The position numbers and the translations under genes were made by a program. Below the pieces are notes generated by a model. It was not told where the DNA came from. It saw only the letters and a program-made list of their open reading frames with translations, and did no database searches. This document shows positions 8,234-19,841 of a stretch of 64,000 nt of DNA, piece after piece. The DNA is from Denticeps clupeoides (lineage: Eukaryota; Chordata; Actinopteri; Clupeiformes; Denticipitidae): positions 23,944,061 to 24,008,060 of the forward strand of contig NC_041711.1 of assembly GCF_900700375.1 (NCBI RefSeq). The letters run 5' to 3'. Numbering within the stretch: the first letter of the stretch is position 1; every line of letters begins with the position of its first letter.

Positions 8234-8516
8234 AAGTATTAAAAATTTATTCACTTATAAGCTCTAGACATACTGAAAAAAAAAAAAAAAAGACAAAGGT
8301 GCATTCTATAAACTGACTATAACGTGCACTTTACCAAAGTCTGTAAATCTTAGATAACGATAGATTCAATTTTTGAAGATGACATCAGATCATTGATGAA
8401 GTAGTCTTTGTCACTTTAACACATGTAGATTTAGGCATAGACTGGCAAAATCCACAAAGCGGCTCTGACTGCTCAAGACATTTTTCTGTTTACATTATTG
8501 GAGTAAAAACAGAGCA

Positions 8517-8627
8517 TGTCAGAAGTGGGATTTGAACCCACGCCTCCATATGGAGACCAGAAAGCCCAAGTACTAGGAAGGAATTTCACCTTGAGTCTGG
8601 CGCCTTAGACCGCTCGGCCATTCTGAC
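8517..8627 (-). tRNA. tRNA-Leu-CAA: tRNA-Leu(CAA) with intron, unit 3
   Basis: No difference from unit 2 L seen. Confidence 0.95.
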
Positions 8628-9181
8628 TACCTTAGAACTGCACCCGTGCATTGCTTCAATAGCAAAATCTAAACCAATTGCATGAACTTTTTGTTCTGCA
8701 TAACTTGTTTAGCCAAATATTGTCAAATGACTGTGTACTCTGAAGGGTGCGATTAGGCCTGTATAAAATTTGAATCCAGGATCTATTGTACCCAAAGCGA
8801 GAGTCATAGCTCCAGACCAACAAGGCATTGACAGTCAAAATCTCAAGACAAAAGGGTCCAGACAAGTGATCAGTAAGTGATAGTAAGAATTAAACAACAA
8901 CAAAAAAAGCTCGTTCAGGATATGAACGGGGATCTGTAACAGCCTAAGCTAGAACCAAAACCCTAGACTGATGAGCCTGCAAGCAACAGTCACACTGTAA
9001 AATTAATCCAAGCTGTTCATTGTAGATCACTGTAAAGCACAAAACAATGATTAGACTTTGGCAGATCCATTTATAGCACTTGAAAATGGGAGGCACCCCT
9101 CTGAAGATTCAACTTTATATTCAAAATGACCTTTTTTCACAAAATCAAATCAGAAGTTAACAGGAGGTGAGAGCCGTCATT

Positions 9182-9253
9182 GGGCTTGTCCGGGATTTGA
9201 ACCCGGGACCTCTCGCACCCGAAGTGAGAATCATACCGCTGGACCAACAAGCC
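9182..9253 (-). tRNA. tRNA-Pro(CGG), unit 4 P3, altered
   Basis: CGG anticodon retained, but the anticodon 5' strand reads CTCAC (one A-C mispair) and the D loop has two changes. Acceptor and T stems are intact. Probably weakened. Confidence 0.65.
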
Positions 9254-9697
9254 AACAGTACCAAATGCATGCACACAAATAGGTCAATGTAAAAAAAGAA
9301 AACAATGTAAAGCGTGACTGTAAAAAATCCCAGAAATTCAATAAAAAACATCATCTCAACAAAAACTATTAAATGGTCTTGACCAAGTTGTGAACCTGGG
9401 ACGTCTTGCAACCATAGCGCTAGACCAATAATCTAAGTGCTACATCCTTTTTGAAGTAGGAGTAGTAGATAAACGCACCCATAACAACGTCGGAACTGAA
9501 AACGTATGACTTAGTCGTGTCCATTATTTTGACAATAAAAGGCAGGACCTGTTGCACCCAAAGCGAGAACCATAGCCCCACACCAACAAGGCATTAACAA
9601 ACAAAATCTTAAGACAACACGGTTCAAACAAATGATTCGAGTTGCACTAGAAAGTATTAGTGGTAAAAGGTATTCAACACTGTTAGAACTTTTAACA

Positions 9698-9769
9698 GGG
9701 CTCGTCCGGGATTTGAACCCGGGACCTCTCGCACCCTAAGCGAGAATCATACCCCTAGACCAACGAGCC
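9698..9769 (-). tRNA. tRNA-Pro-AGG: tRNA-Pro(AGG), unit 4 P6
   Basis: Canonical; no change from unit 2 P6 seen. Confidence 0.95.
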
Positions 9770-10030
9770 ATGACGAAGATGTTCATACTGTAAAAATAAT
9801 CCATAACAGTCTATGTAGATCGCCTTAAAGCACATAATGATGGAAAGAATTTGGCTGAATTTTTAAAAGTTTTAAAAACCTTTCGCAACCTAAGAAGGAA
9901 TTATACTGTTACATCAACAAGCCATCGGCACCCAAAATGTGCAGAATGATAGGTCAAAGGCAATATAAAGAGCGGCAGTAGATAACACCAGGAATTCAAC
10001 CAAAACATTTAGCAATAAGAACTTTTAACA

Positions 10031-10102
10031 GGGCTCGTCCGGGATTTGAACCCGGGACCTCTCGCACCCAAAGCGAGAATCATACCCCTAGACCAAGGAG
10101 CC
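10031..10102 (-). tRNA. tRNA-Pro-TGG: tRNA-Pro(TGG), unit 4 P8
   Basis: As unit 2 P8, with only the shared 6-67 acceptor mismatch. Confidence 0.8.
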
Positions 10103-10384
10103 AAGTATTAACAATTTATTCACTTATAAGCTCTAGACATACTGAAAAAAAAAAAAAAAAGACAAAGGTGCATTCTATAAACTGACTATAACGTGCACTT
10201 TACCAAAGTCTGTAAATCTTAGATAACGATAGATTCAATTTTGAAGATGACATCAGATCATTGATGAAGTAGTCTTTGTCACTTTAACACATGTAGATTT
10301 AGGCATAGACTGGCAAAATCCACAAAGCGGCTCTGACTGCTCAAGACATTTTTCTGTTTACATTATTGGAGTAAAAACAGAGCA

Positions 10385-10495
10385 TGTCAGAAGTGGGATT
10401 TGAACCCACGCCTCCATATGGAGACCAGAAAGCCCAAGTACTAGGAAGGAATTTCACCTTGAGTCTGGCGCCTTAGACCGCTCGGCCATTCTGAC
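10385..10495 (-). tRNA. tRNA-Leu-CAA: tRNA-Leu(CAA) with intron, unit 4
   Basis: Body and intron match unit 2 L. Confidence 0.95.
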
Positions 10496-11049
10496 TACCT
10501 TAGAACTGCACCCGTACATTGCTTCAATAGTAAAATCTAAACCAATTGCATGAACTTTTTGTTCTGAATAACTTGTTTAGCCAAATATTGTCAAATGACT
10601 GTGTACTCTGAAGGGTGCGATTAGGCCTGTATAAAATTTGAATCCAGGATCTATTGTACCCAAAGCGAGAGTCATAGCTCCAGACCAACAAGGCATTGAC
10701 AGTCAAAATCTCAAGACAAAAGGGTCCGGACAAGTGATCAGTAAGTGATAGTAAGAATTAAACAACAACAAAAAAAGCTCGTTCAGGATATGAACGGGGA
10801 TCTGTAACAGCCTAAGCTAGAACCAAAACCCTAGACTGATGAGCCTGCAAGCAACAGTCACACTGTAAAATTAATCCAAGCTGTTCATTGTAGATCACTG
10901 TAAAGCACAAAACAATGACTAGACTTTGGCAGATCCATTTATAGCACTTGAAAATGGGAGGCACCCCTCTGAAGATTCAACTTTATATTCAAAATGACCT
11001 TTTTTCACAAAATCAAATCAGAAGTTAACAGGAGGTGAGAGCAGTCATT

Positions 11050-11121
11050 GGGCTTGTCCGGGATTTGAACCCGGGACCTCTCGCACCCGAAGCGAGAATC
11101 ATACCTCTAGACCAACAAGCC
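11050..11121 (-). tRNA. tRNA-Pro-CGG: tRNA-Pro(CGG), unit 5 P3
   Basis: Canonical P3; stems pair fully. Confidence 0.93.
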
Positions 11122-11566
11122 AACAGCTCCAAATGCATGCACACAAATAGGTCAATGTAAAAAAAGAAATCAATGTAAAGCGTGACTGTAAAAAAAACCC
11201 AGAAATTCAATAAAAAACATCAACTCAACAAAAACTATTAAATGGTCTTGACCAAGTTGTGAACCTGGGACGTCTTGCAACCATAGCGCTAGACCAATAA
11301 TCTAAGTGCTACATCCTTTTTGAAGTAGGAGTAGTAGATAAACGCACCCATAACAACGTCGGAACTGAAAACGTATGACTTAGTCGTGTCCATTATTTTG
11401 ACAATAAAAGGCAGGACCTGTTGCACCCAAAGTGAGAACCATAGCCCCACACCAACAAGGCATTAACAAACAAAATCTTAAGACAACACGGTTCAAACAA
11501 ATGATTCGAGTTGCACTAGAAAGTATTAGTGGTAAAAGGTATTCAACACTGTTAGAACTTTTAACA

Positions 11567-11638
11567 GGGCTCGTCCGGGATTTGAACCCGGGACCTCTCG
11601 CACCTAGAGCGAGAATCATACCCCTAGACCAAGGAGCC
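11567..11638 (-). tRNA. tRNA-Pro-like with anticodon UAG, unit 5 P6
   Basis: A well-paired 72-nt tRNA-Pro body whose anticodon loop reads TCTAGGT instead of TTAGGGT. That puts TAG at 34-36 and C at the normally invariant U33. The 5' acceptor strand is the P8 type (GGCTCCT), although the flanks are those of P6, which suggests partial conversion from P8. If charged it would be a proline-bodied tRNA reading leucine CUA; loss of U33 argues it may be inactive. Confidence 0.6.
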
Positions 11639-11898
11639 ATGACGAAGATGTTCATACTGTAAAAATAATCCATAACAGTCTATGTAGATCGCCTTAAAGC
11701 ACATAATGATGGAAAGAATTTGGCTGAATTTTAAAAGTTTTAAAAACCTTTCGCAACCTAAGAAGGAATTATACTGTTACATCAACAAGCCATCGGCACC
11801 CAAAATGTGCAGAATGATAGGTCAAAGGCAATATAAAGAGCGGCAGTAGATAACACCAGGAATTCAACCAAAACATTTAGCAATAAGAACTTTTAACA

Positions 11899-11970
11899 GG
11901 GCTCGTCCGGGATTTGAACCCGGGACCTCTCGCACCCAAAGCGAGAATCATACCCCTAGACCAAGGAGCC
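11899..11970 (-). tRNA. tRNA-Pro-TGG: tRNA-Pro(TGG), unit 5 P8
   Basis: As unit 2 P8; only the shared acceptor mismatch is present. Confidence 0.8.
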
Positions 11971-12254
11971 AAGTATTAAAAATTTATTCACTTATAAGCT
12001 CTAGACATACTGGAAAAAAAAAAAAAAAAGACAAAGGTGCATTCTATAAACTGACTATAACGTGCACTTTACCAAAGTCTGTAAATCTTAGATAACGATA
12101 GATTCAATTTTTGAAGATGACATCAGATCATTGATGAAGTAGTCTTTGTCACTTTAACACATGTAGATTTAGGCATAGACTGGCAAAATCCACAAAGCGG
12201 CTCTGACTGCTCAAGACATTTTTCTGTTTACATTATTGGAGTAAAAACAGAGCA

Positions 12255-12365
12255 TGTCAGAAGTGGGATTTGAACCCACGCCTCCATATGGAGACCAGAA
12301 AGCCCAAGTACTAGGAAGGAATTTCACCTTGAGTCTGGCGCCTTAGACCGCTCGGCCATTCTGAC
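12255..12365 (-). tRNA. tRNA-Leu-CAA: tRNA-Leu(CAA) with intron, unit 5
   Basis: Unchanged from unit 2 L by eye. Confidence 0.95.
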
Positions 12366-12916
12366 TACCTTAGAACTGCACCCGTGCATGCTCAATAGTA
12401 AAATCTAAACCAATTGCATGAACTTTTTGTTCTGAATAACTTGTTTAGCCAAATATTGTCAAATGACTGTGTACTCTGAAGGGTGCGATTAGGCCTGTAT
12501 AAAATTTGAATCCAGGATCTATTGTACCCAAAGCGAGAGTCATAGCTCCAGACCAACAAGGCATTGACAGTCAAAATCTCAAGACAAAAGGGTCCAGACA
12601 AGTGATCAGTAAGTGATAGTAAGAATTAAACAACAACAAAAAAGCTCGTTTAGGATATGAACGGGGATCTGTAACAGCCTAAGCTAGAACCAAAACCCTA
12701 GACTGATGAGCCTGCAAGCAACAGTCACACTGTAAAATTAATCCAAGCTGTTCATTGTAGATCACTGTAAAGCACAAAACAATGATTAGACTTTGGCAGA
12801 TCCATTTATAGCACTTGAAAATGGGAGGCACCCCTCTGAAGATTCAACTTTATATTCAAAATGACCTTTTTTCACAAAATCAAATCAGAAGTTAACAGGA
12901 GGTGAGAGCCATCATC

Positions 12917-12988
12917 GGGCTTGTCCGGGATTTGAACCCGGGACCTCTCGCACCCGAAGCGAGAATCATACCTCTAGACCAACAAGCC
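12917..12988 (-). tRNA. tRNA-Pro-CGG: tRNA-Pro(CGG), unit 6 P3
   Basis: Canonical P3 body. Confidence 0.93.
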
Positions 12989-13432
12989 AACAGTACCAAA
13001 CGCATGCACACAAATAGGTCAATGTAAAAAAAGAAAACAATGTAAAGCGTGACTGTAAAAAATCCCAGAAATTCAATAAAAAACATCAACTCAACAAAAA
13101 CTATTAAATGGTCTTGACCAAGTTGTGAACCTGGGACCTCTTGCAACCATAGCGCTAGACCAATAATCTAAGTGCTACATCCTTTTTGAAGTAGGAGTAG
13201 TAGATAAACGCACCCATAACGACGTCAGAACTGAAAACGTATGACTTAGTCGTGTCCATTATTTTGACAATAAAAGGCAGGACCTGTTGCACCCAAAGCG
13301 AGAACCATAGCCCCACACCAACAAGGCATTAACAAACAAAATCTTAAGACAACACGGTTCAAAAAAATGATTCGAGTTGCACTAGAAAGTATTAGTGGTA
13401 AAAGGTATTCAACACTGTTAGAACTTTTAACA

Positions 13433-13504
13433 GGGCTCGTCCGGGATTTGAACCCGGGACCTCTCGCACCCAAAGCGAGAATCATACCCCTAGACCAACG
13501 AGCC
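13433..13504 (-). tRNA. tRNA-Pro-TGG: tRNA-Pro(TGG), unit 6 P6
   Basis: P6 body with acceptor GGCTCGT and P6 flanks, but base 34 is T, giving TGG. All stems pair, so this is a cleaner TGG gene than any P8 copy. Confidence 0.95.
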
Positions 13505-13765
13505 ATGACGAAGATGTTCATACTGTAAAAATAATCCATAACGGTCTATGTAGATCGCCTTAAAGCACATAATGATGGAAAGAATTTGGCTGAATTTTTA
13601 AAAGTTTTAAAAACCTTTCGCAACCTAAGAAGGAATTATACTGTTACATCAACAAGCCATCGGCACCCAAAATGTGCAGAATGATAGGTCAAAGGCAATA
13701 TAAAGAGCGGCAGTAGATAACACCAGGAATTCAACCAAAACATTCAGCAATTAGAACTTTTAACA

Positions 13766-13837
13766 GGGCTCGTCCGGGATTTGAACCCGGGACCTCTCGC
13801 ACCCAAAGCGAGAATCATACCCCTAGACCAAGGAGCC
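13766..13837 (-). tRNA. tRNA-Pro-TGG: tRNA-Pro(TGG), unit 6 P8
   Basis: As unit 2 P8. Confidence 0.8.
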
Positions 13838-14119
13838 AAGTATTAACAATGTATTCACTTATAAGCTCTAGACATACTGAAAAAAAAAAAAAAAGACAAA
13901 GGTGCATTCTATAAACTGACTATAACGTGCACTTTACCAAAATCTGTAAATCTTAGATAACGATAGATTCAATTTTTGAAGATGACATCAGATCATTGAT
14001 GAAGTAGTCTTTGTCACTTTAACACATGTAGATTTAGGCATAGACTGGCAAAATCCACAAAGCGGCTCTGACTGCTCAAGACATTTTTCTGTTTACATTA
14101 TTGGAGTAAAAACAGAGCA

Positions 14120-14230
14120 TGTCAGAAGTGGGATTTGAACCCACGCCTCCATATGGAGACCAGAAAGCCCAAGTACTAGGAAGGAATTTCACCTTGAGTC
14201 TGGCGCCTTAGACCGCTCGGCCATTCTGAC
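14120..14230 (-). tRNA. tRNA-Leu-CAA: tRNA-Leu(CAA) with intron, unit 6
   Basis: Unchanged from unit 2 L by eye. Confidence 0.95.
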
Positions 14231-14784
14231 TACCTTAGAACTGCACCCGTACATTGCTTCAATAGTAAAATCTAAACCAATTGCATGAACTTTTTGTTCT
14301 GAATAACTTGTTTAGCCAAATATTGTCAAATGACTGTGTACTCTGAAGGGTGCGATTAGGCCTGTATAAAATTTGAATCCAGGATCTATTGTACCCAAAG
14401 CGAGAGTCATAGCTCCAGACCAACAAGGCATTGACAGTCAAAATCTCAAGACAAAAGGGTCCAGACAAGTGATCAGTAAGTGATAGTAAGAATTAAACAA
14501 CAACAAAAAAAGCTCGTTCAGGATATGAACGGGGATCTGTAACAGCCTAAGCTAGAACCAAAACCCTAGACTGATGAGCCTGCAAGCAACAGTCACACTG
14601 TAAAATTAATCCAAGCTGTTCATTGTAGATCACTGTAAAGCACAAAACAATGATTAGACTTTGGCAGATCCATTTATAGCACTTGAAAATGGGAGGCACC
14701 CCTCTGAAGATTCAACTTTATATTCAAAAAGACCTTTTTTCACAAAATCAAATCAGAAGTTAACAGGAGGTGAGAGCCGTCATT

Positions 14785-14856
14785 GGGCTTGTCCGGGATT
14801 TGAACCCGGGACCTCTCGCACCCGAAGCGAGAATCATACCTCTAGACCAACAAGCC
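14785..14856 (-). tRNA. tRNA-Pro-CGG: tRNA-Pro(CGG), unit 7 P3
   Basis: Canonical P3 body. Confidence 0.93.
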
Positions 14857-15303
14857 AACAGTACCAAATGCATGCACACAAATAGGTCAATGTAAAAAAA
14901 GAAAACAATGTAAAGCGTGACTGTAAAAAAATCCCAGAAATTCAATAAAAAACATCAACTCAACAAAAACTATTAAATGGTCTTGACCAAGTTGTGAACC
15001 TGGGACCGTCTTGCAACCATAGCGCTAGACCAATAATCTGAGTGCTACATCCTTTTTGAAGTAGGAGTAGTAGATAAACGCACCCATAACGAACGTCGGA
15101 ACTGAAAACGTATGACTTAGTCGTGTCCATTATTTTGACAATAAAAGGCAGGACCTGTTGCACCCAAAGCGAGAACCATAGCCCCACACCAACAAGGCAT
15201 TAACAAACAAAATCTTAAGACAACACGGTTCAAACAAATGATTCGAGTTGCACTAGAAAGTATTAGTGGTAAAAGGTATTCAACACTGTTAGAACTTTTA
15301 ACA

Positions 15304-15375
15304 GGGCTCGTCCGGGATTTGAACCCGGGACCTCTCGCACCCTAAGCGAGAATCATACCCCTAGACCAACGAGCC
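15304..15375 (-). tRNA. tRNA-Pro-AGG: tRNA-Pro(AGG), unit 7 P6
   Basis: Canonical P6; AGG anticodon. Confidence 0.95.
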
Positions 15376-15636
15376 ATGACGAAGATGTTCATACTGTAAA
15401 AATAATCCATAACAGTCTATGTAGATCGCCTTAAAGCACATAATGATGGAAAGAATTTGGCTGAATTTTTAAAAGTTTTAAAAACCTTTCGCAACCTAAG
15501 AAGGAATTATACTGTTACATCAACAAGCCATCGGCACCCAAAATGTGCAGAATGATAGGTCAAAGGCAATATAAAGAGCGGCAGTAGATAACACCAGGAA
15601 TTCAACCAAAACATTTAGCAATAAGAACTTTTAACA

Positions 15637-15708
15637 GGGCTCGTCCGGGATTTGAACCCGGGACCTCTCGCACCCAAAGCGAGAATCATACCCCTAGACC
15701 AAGGAGCC
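15637..15708 (-). tRNA. tRNA-Pro-TGG: tRNA-Pro(TGG), unit 7 P8
   Basis: As unit 2 P8. Confidence 0.8.
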
Positions 15709-15991
15709 AAGTATTAACAATTTATTCACTTATAAGCTCTAGACATACTGAAAAAAAAAAAAAAAAGACAAAGGTGCATTCTATAAACTGACTATAACGT
15801 GCACTTTACCAAAGTCTGTAAATCTTAGATAACGATAGATTCAATTTTTGAAGATGACATCAGATCATTGATGAAGTAGTCTTTGTCACTTTAACACATG
15901 TAGATTTAGGCATAGACTGGCAAAATCCACAAAGCGGCTCTGACTGCTCAAGACATTTTTCTGTTTACATTATTGGAGTAAAAACAGAGCA

Positions 15992-16102
15992 TGTCAGAAG
16001 TGGGATTTGAACCCACGTCTCCATATGGAGACCAGAAAGCCCAAGTACTTGGAAGGAATTTCTCCTTGAGTCTGGCGCCTTAGACCGCTCGGCCATTCTG
16101 AC
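15992..16102 (-). tRNA. tRNA-Leu-CAA: tRNA-Leu(CAA) with intron, unit 7
   Basis: Two intron changes and one base at the foot of the variable arm differ from unit 2 L; the exons still fold. Confidence 0.9.
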
Positions 16103-16655
16103 TACCTTAGAACAGCACCGTGCATTGCTTCAATAGTAAAATCTAAACCAATTGCATGAACTTTTTGTTCTGAATAACTTGTTTAGCCAAATATTGTCAA
16201 ATGACTGTGTACTCTGAAGGGTGCGATTAGGCCTGTATAAAATTTGAATCCAGGATCTATTGTACCCAAAGCGAGAGTCATAGCTCCAGACCAACAAGGC
16301 ATTGACAGTCAAAATCTCAAGACAAAAGGGTCCAGACAAGTGATCAGTAAGTGATAGTAAGAATTAAACAACAACAAAAAAAGCTCGTTCAGGATATGAA
16401 CGGGGATCTGTAACAGCCTAAGCTAGAACCAAAACCCTAGACTGATGAGCCTGCAAGCAACAGTCACACTGTAAAATTAATCCAAGCTGTTCATTGTAGA
16501 TCACTGTAAAGCACAAAACAATGACTAGACTTTGGCAGATCCATTTATAGCACTTGAAAATGGGAGGCACCCCTCTGAAGATTCAACTTTATATTCAAAA
16601 TGACCTTTTTTCACAAAATCAAATCAGAAGTTAACAGGAGGTGAGAGCCATCATC

Positions 16656-16727
16656 GGGCTTGTCCGGGATTTGAACCCGGGACCTCTCGCACCCGAAGCG
16701 AGAATCATACCTCTAGACCAACAAGCC
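16656..16727 (-). tRNA. tRNA-Pro-CGG: tRNA-Pro(CGG), unit 8 P3
   Basis: Canonical P3 body. Confidence 0.93.
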
Positions 16728-17172
16728 AACAGTACCAAACGCATGCACACAAATAGGTCAATGTAAAAAAAGAAAACAATGTAAAGCGTGACTGTAAAAA
16801 ATCCCAGAAATTCAATAAAAAACATCAACTCAACAAAAACTATTAAATGGTCTTGACCAAGTTGTGAACCTGGGACCTCTTGCAACCATAGCGCTAGACC
16901 AATAATCTAAGTGCTACATCCTTTTTGAAGTAGGAGTAGTAGATAAACGCACCCATAACGACGTCAGGAACTGAAAACGTATGACTTAGTCGTGTCCATT
17001 ATTTTGACAATAAAAGGCAGGACCTGTTGCACCCAAAGCGAGAACCATAGCCCCACACCAACAAGGCATTAACAAACAAAATCTTAAGACAACACGGTTC
17101 AAAAAAATGATTCGAGTTGCACTAGAAAGTATTAGTGGTAAAAGGTATTCAACACTGTTAGAACTTTTAACA

Positions 17173-17244
17173 GGGCTCGTCCGGGATTTGAACCCGGGAC
17201 CTCTCGCACCCAAAGCGAGAATCATACCCCTAGACCAACGAGCC
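17173..17244 (-). tRNA. tRNA-Pro-TGG: tRNA-Pro(TGG), unit 8 P6
   Basis: P6 body and flanks with TGG anticodon, as in unit 6; fully paired. Confidence 0.95.
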
Positions 17245-17505
17245 ATGACGAAGATGTTCATACTGTAAAAATAATCCATAACGGTCTATGTAGATCGCCT
17301 TAAAGCACATAATGATGGAAAGAATTTGGCTGAATTTTTAAAAGTTTTAAAAACCTTTCGCAACCTAAGAAGGAATTATACTGTTACATCAACAAGCCAT
17401 CGGCACCCAAAATGTGCAGAATGATAGGTCAAAGGCAATATAAAGAGCGGCAGTAGATAACACCAGGAATTCAACCAAAACATTCAGCAATTAGAACTTT
17501 TAACA

Positions 17506-17577
17506 GGGCTCGTCCGGGATTTGAACCCGGGACCTCTCGCACCCAAAGCGAGAATCATACCCCTAGACCAAGGAGCC
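17506..17577 (-). tRNA. tRNA-Pro-TGG: tRNA-Pro(TGG), unit 8 P8
   Basis: As unit 2 P8. Confidence 0.8.
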
Positions 17578-17860
17578 AAGTATTAATAATTTATTCACTT
17601 ATAAGCTCTAGACATACTGAAAAAAAAAAAAAAAAGACAAAGGTGCATTCTATAAACTGACTATAACGTGCACTTTACCAAAATCTGTAAATCTTAGATA
17701 ACGATAGATTCAATTTTTGAAGATGACATCAGATCATTGATGAAGTAGTCTTTGTCACTTTAACACATGTAGATTTAGGCATAGACTGGCAAAATCCACA
17801 AAGCGGCTCTGACTGCTCAAGACATTTTTCTGTTTACATTATTGGAGTAAAAACAGAGCA

Positions 17861-17971
17861 TGTCAGAAGTGGGATTTGAACCCACGCCTCCATATGGAGA
17901 CCAGAAAGCCCAAGTACTAGGAAGGAATTTCACCTTGAGTCTGGCGCCTTAGACCGCTCGGCCATTCTGAC
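17861..17971 (-). tRNA. tRNA-Leu-CAA: tRNA-Leu(CAA) with intron, unit 8
   Basis: Unchanged from unit 2 L by eye. Confidence 0.95.
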
Positions 17972-18526
17972 TACCTTAGAACTGCACCCGTGCATTGCTT
18001 CAATAGTAAAATCTAAACCAATTGCATGAACTTTTTGTTCTGAATAACTTGTTTAGCCAAATATTGTCAAATGACTGTGTACTCTGAAGGGTGCGATTAG
18101 GCCTGTATAAAATTTGAATCCAGGATCTATTGTACCCAAAGCGAGAGTCATAGCTCCAGACCAACAAGGCATTGACAGTCAAAATCTCAAGACAAAAGGG
18201 TCCAGACAAGTGATCAGTAAGTGATAGTAAGAATTAAACAACAACAAAAAAAGCTCGGTCAGGATATGAACGGGGATCTGTAACAGCCTAAGCTAGAACC
18301 AAAACCCTAGACTGATGAGCCTGCAAGCAACAGTCACACTGTAAAATTAATCCAAGCTGTTCATTGTAGATCACTGTAAAGCACAAAACAATGATTAGAC
18401 TTTGGCAGATCCATTTATAGCACTTGAAAATGGGAGGCACCCCTCTGAAGATTCAACTTTATATTCAAAATGACCTTTTTTCACAAAATCAAATCAGAAG
18501 TTAACAGGAGGTGAGAGCCAGTCATC

Positions 18527-18598
18527 GGGCTTGTCCTGGATTTGAACCCGGGACCTCTCGCACCCGAAGCGAGAATCATACCTCTAGACCAACAAGCC
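18527..18598 (-). tRNA. tRNA-Pro-CGG: tRNA-Pro(CGG), unit 9 P3
   Basis: CGG anticodon and acceptor intact; the 3' T-stem strand is CCAGG, giving one mispair with CCGGG. Confidence 0.8.
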
Positions 18599-19042
18599 AA
18601 CAGTACCAAACGCATGCACACAAATAGGTCAATGTAAAAAAAGAAAACAATGTAAAGCGTGACTGTAAAAAATCCCAGAAATTCAATAAAAAACATCAAC
18701 TCAACAAAAACTATTAAATGGTCTTGACCAAGTTGTGAACCTGGGACCTCTTGCAACCATAGCGCTAGACCAATAATCTAAGTGCTACATCCTTTTTGAA
18801 GTAGGAGTAGTAGATAAACGCACCCATAACAACGTCGGAACTGAAAACGTATGACTTAGTCGTGTCCATTATTTTGACAATAAAAGGCAGGACCTGTTGC
18901 ACCCAAAGCGAGAACCATAGCCCCACACCAACAAGGCATTAACAAACAAAATCTTAAGACAACACGGTTCAAAAAAATGATTCGAGTTGCACTAGAAAGT
19001 ATTAGTGGTAAAAGGTATTCAACACTGTTAGAACTTTTAACA

Positions 19043-19114
19043 GGGCTCGTCCGGGATTTGAACCCGGGACCTCTCGCACCCAAAGCGAGAATCATACCCC
19101 TAGACCAACGAGCC
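19043..19114 (-). tRNA. tRNA-Pro-TGG: tRNA-Pro(TGG), unit 9 P6
   Basis: Canonical P6 body with TGG anticodon. Confidence 0.95.
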
Positions 19115-19375
19115 ATGACGAAGATGTTCATACTGTAAAAATAATCCATAACAGTCTATGTAGATCGCCTTAAAGCACATAATGATGGAAAGAATTTGGC
19201 TGAATTTTTAAAAGTTTTAAAAACCTTTCGCAACCTAAGAAGGAATTATACTGTTACATCAACAAGCCATCGGCACCCAAAATGTGCAGAATGATAGGTC
19301 AAAGGCAATATAAAGAGCGGCAGTAGATAACACCAGGAATTCAACCAAAACATTTAGCAATTAGAACTTTTAACA

Positions 19376-19447
19376 GGGCTCGTCCGGGATTTGAACCCGG
19401 GACCTCTCGCACCCAAAGCGAGAATCATACCCCTAGACCAAGGAGCC
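19376..19447 (-). tRNA. tRNA-Pro-TGG: tRNA-Pro(TGG), unit 9 P8
   Basis: As unit 2 P8. Confidence 0.8.
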
Positions 19448-19730
19448 AAGTATTAACAATTTATTCACTTATAAGCTCTAGACATACTGAAAAAAAAAAA
19501 AAAAAGACAAAGGTGCATTCTATAAACTGACTATAACGTGCACTTTACCAAAGTCTGTAAATCTTAGATAACGATAGATTCAATTTTTGAAGATGACATC
19601 AGATCATTGATGAAGTAGTCTTTGTCACTTTAACACATGTAGATTTAGGCATAGACTGGCAAAATCCACAAAGCGGCTCTGACTGCTCAAGACATTTTTC
19701 TGTTTACATTATTGGAGTAAAAACAGAGCA

Positions 19731-19841
19731 TGTCAGAAGTGGGATTTGAACCCACGCCTCCATATGGAGACCAGAAAGCCCAAGTACTAGGAAGGAATTT
19801 CACCTTGAGTCTGGCGCCTTAGACCGCTCGGCCATTCTGAC
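19731..19841 (-). tRNA. tRNA-Leu-CAA: tRNA-Leu(CAA) with intron, unit 9
   Basis: Unchanged from unit 2 L by eye. Confidence 0.95.

Larger units (their letters stand above)
6767..8627 (-). repeat. Array unit 3 (1,861 bp)
   Basis: Relics: P1 6886-6957, P2 7038-7108, P4 7506-7565, P5 7652-7723, P7 7983-8054. The spacer between L and P1 is about 8 bp shorter (TTGCTTCA motif lost), a mark shared with unit 25. Confidence 0.93.
8628..10495 (-). repeat. Array unit 4 (1,868 bp)
   Basis: Relics: P1 8755-8826, P2 8907-8977, P4 9375-9434, P5 9521-9592, P7 9852-9923. Its P3 is the most altered of the first eight. Confidence 0.93.
10496..12365 (-). repeat. Array unit 5 (1,870 bp)
   Basis: Relics: P1 10623-10694, P2 10775-10845, P4 11244-11303, P5 11390-11461, P7 11721-11791. 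P6 here carries an odd anticodon loop. Confidence 0.93.
12366..14230 (-). repeat. Array unit 6 (1,865 bp)
   Basis: Relics: P1 12491-12562, P2 12642-12712, P4 13110-13169, P5 13256-13327, P7 13587-13658. Shares several private variants with unit 8, two units further on (for example TCATCGGGC before P3 and a TGG anticodon at P6). Confidence 0.93.
14231..16102 (-). repeat. Array unit 7 (1,872 bp)
   Basis: Relics: P1 14358-14429, P2 14510-14580, P4 14979-15039 (one base longer), P5 15127-15198, P7 15458-15529. Confidence 0.93.
16103..17971 (-). repeat. Array unit 8 (1,869 bp)
   Basis: Relics: P1 16229-16300, P2 16381-16451, P4 16849-16908, P5 16996-17067, P7 17327-17398. Nearly a copy of unit 6. 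Confidence 0.93.
17972..19841 (-). repeat. Array unit 9 (1,870 bp)
   Basis: Relics: P1 18099-18170, P2 18251-18321, P4 18720-18779, P5 18866-18937, P7 19197-19268. First unit whose P3 has the CCAGG T-stem change. Confidence 0.93.

Noticed and set aside
13246-13539. 97-residue minus-strand open frames around P6 in some units
   Set aside because: They are open only where the P6 anticodon is TGG, or UAG in unit 5; AGG makes a stop in that frame. This is a by-product of the anticodon base.
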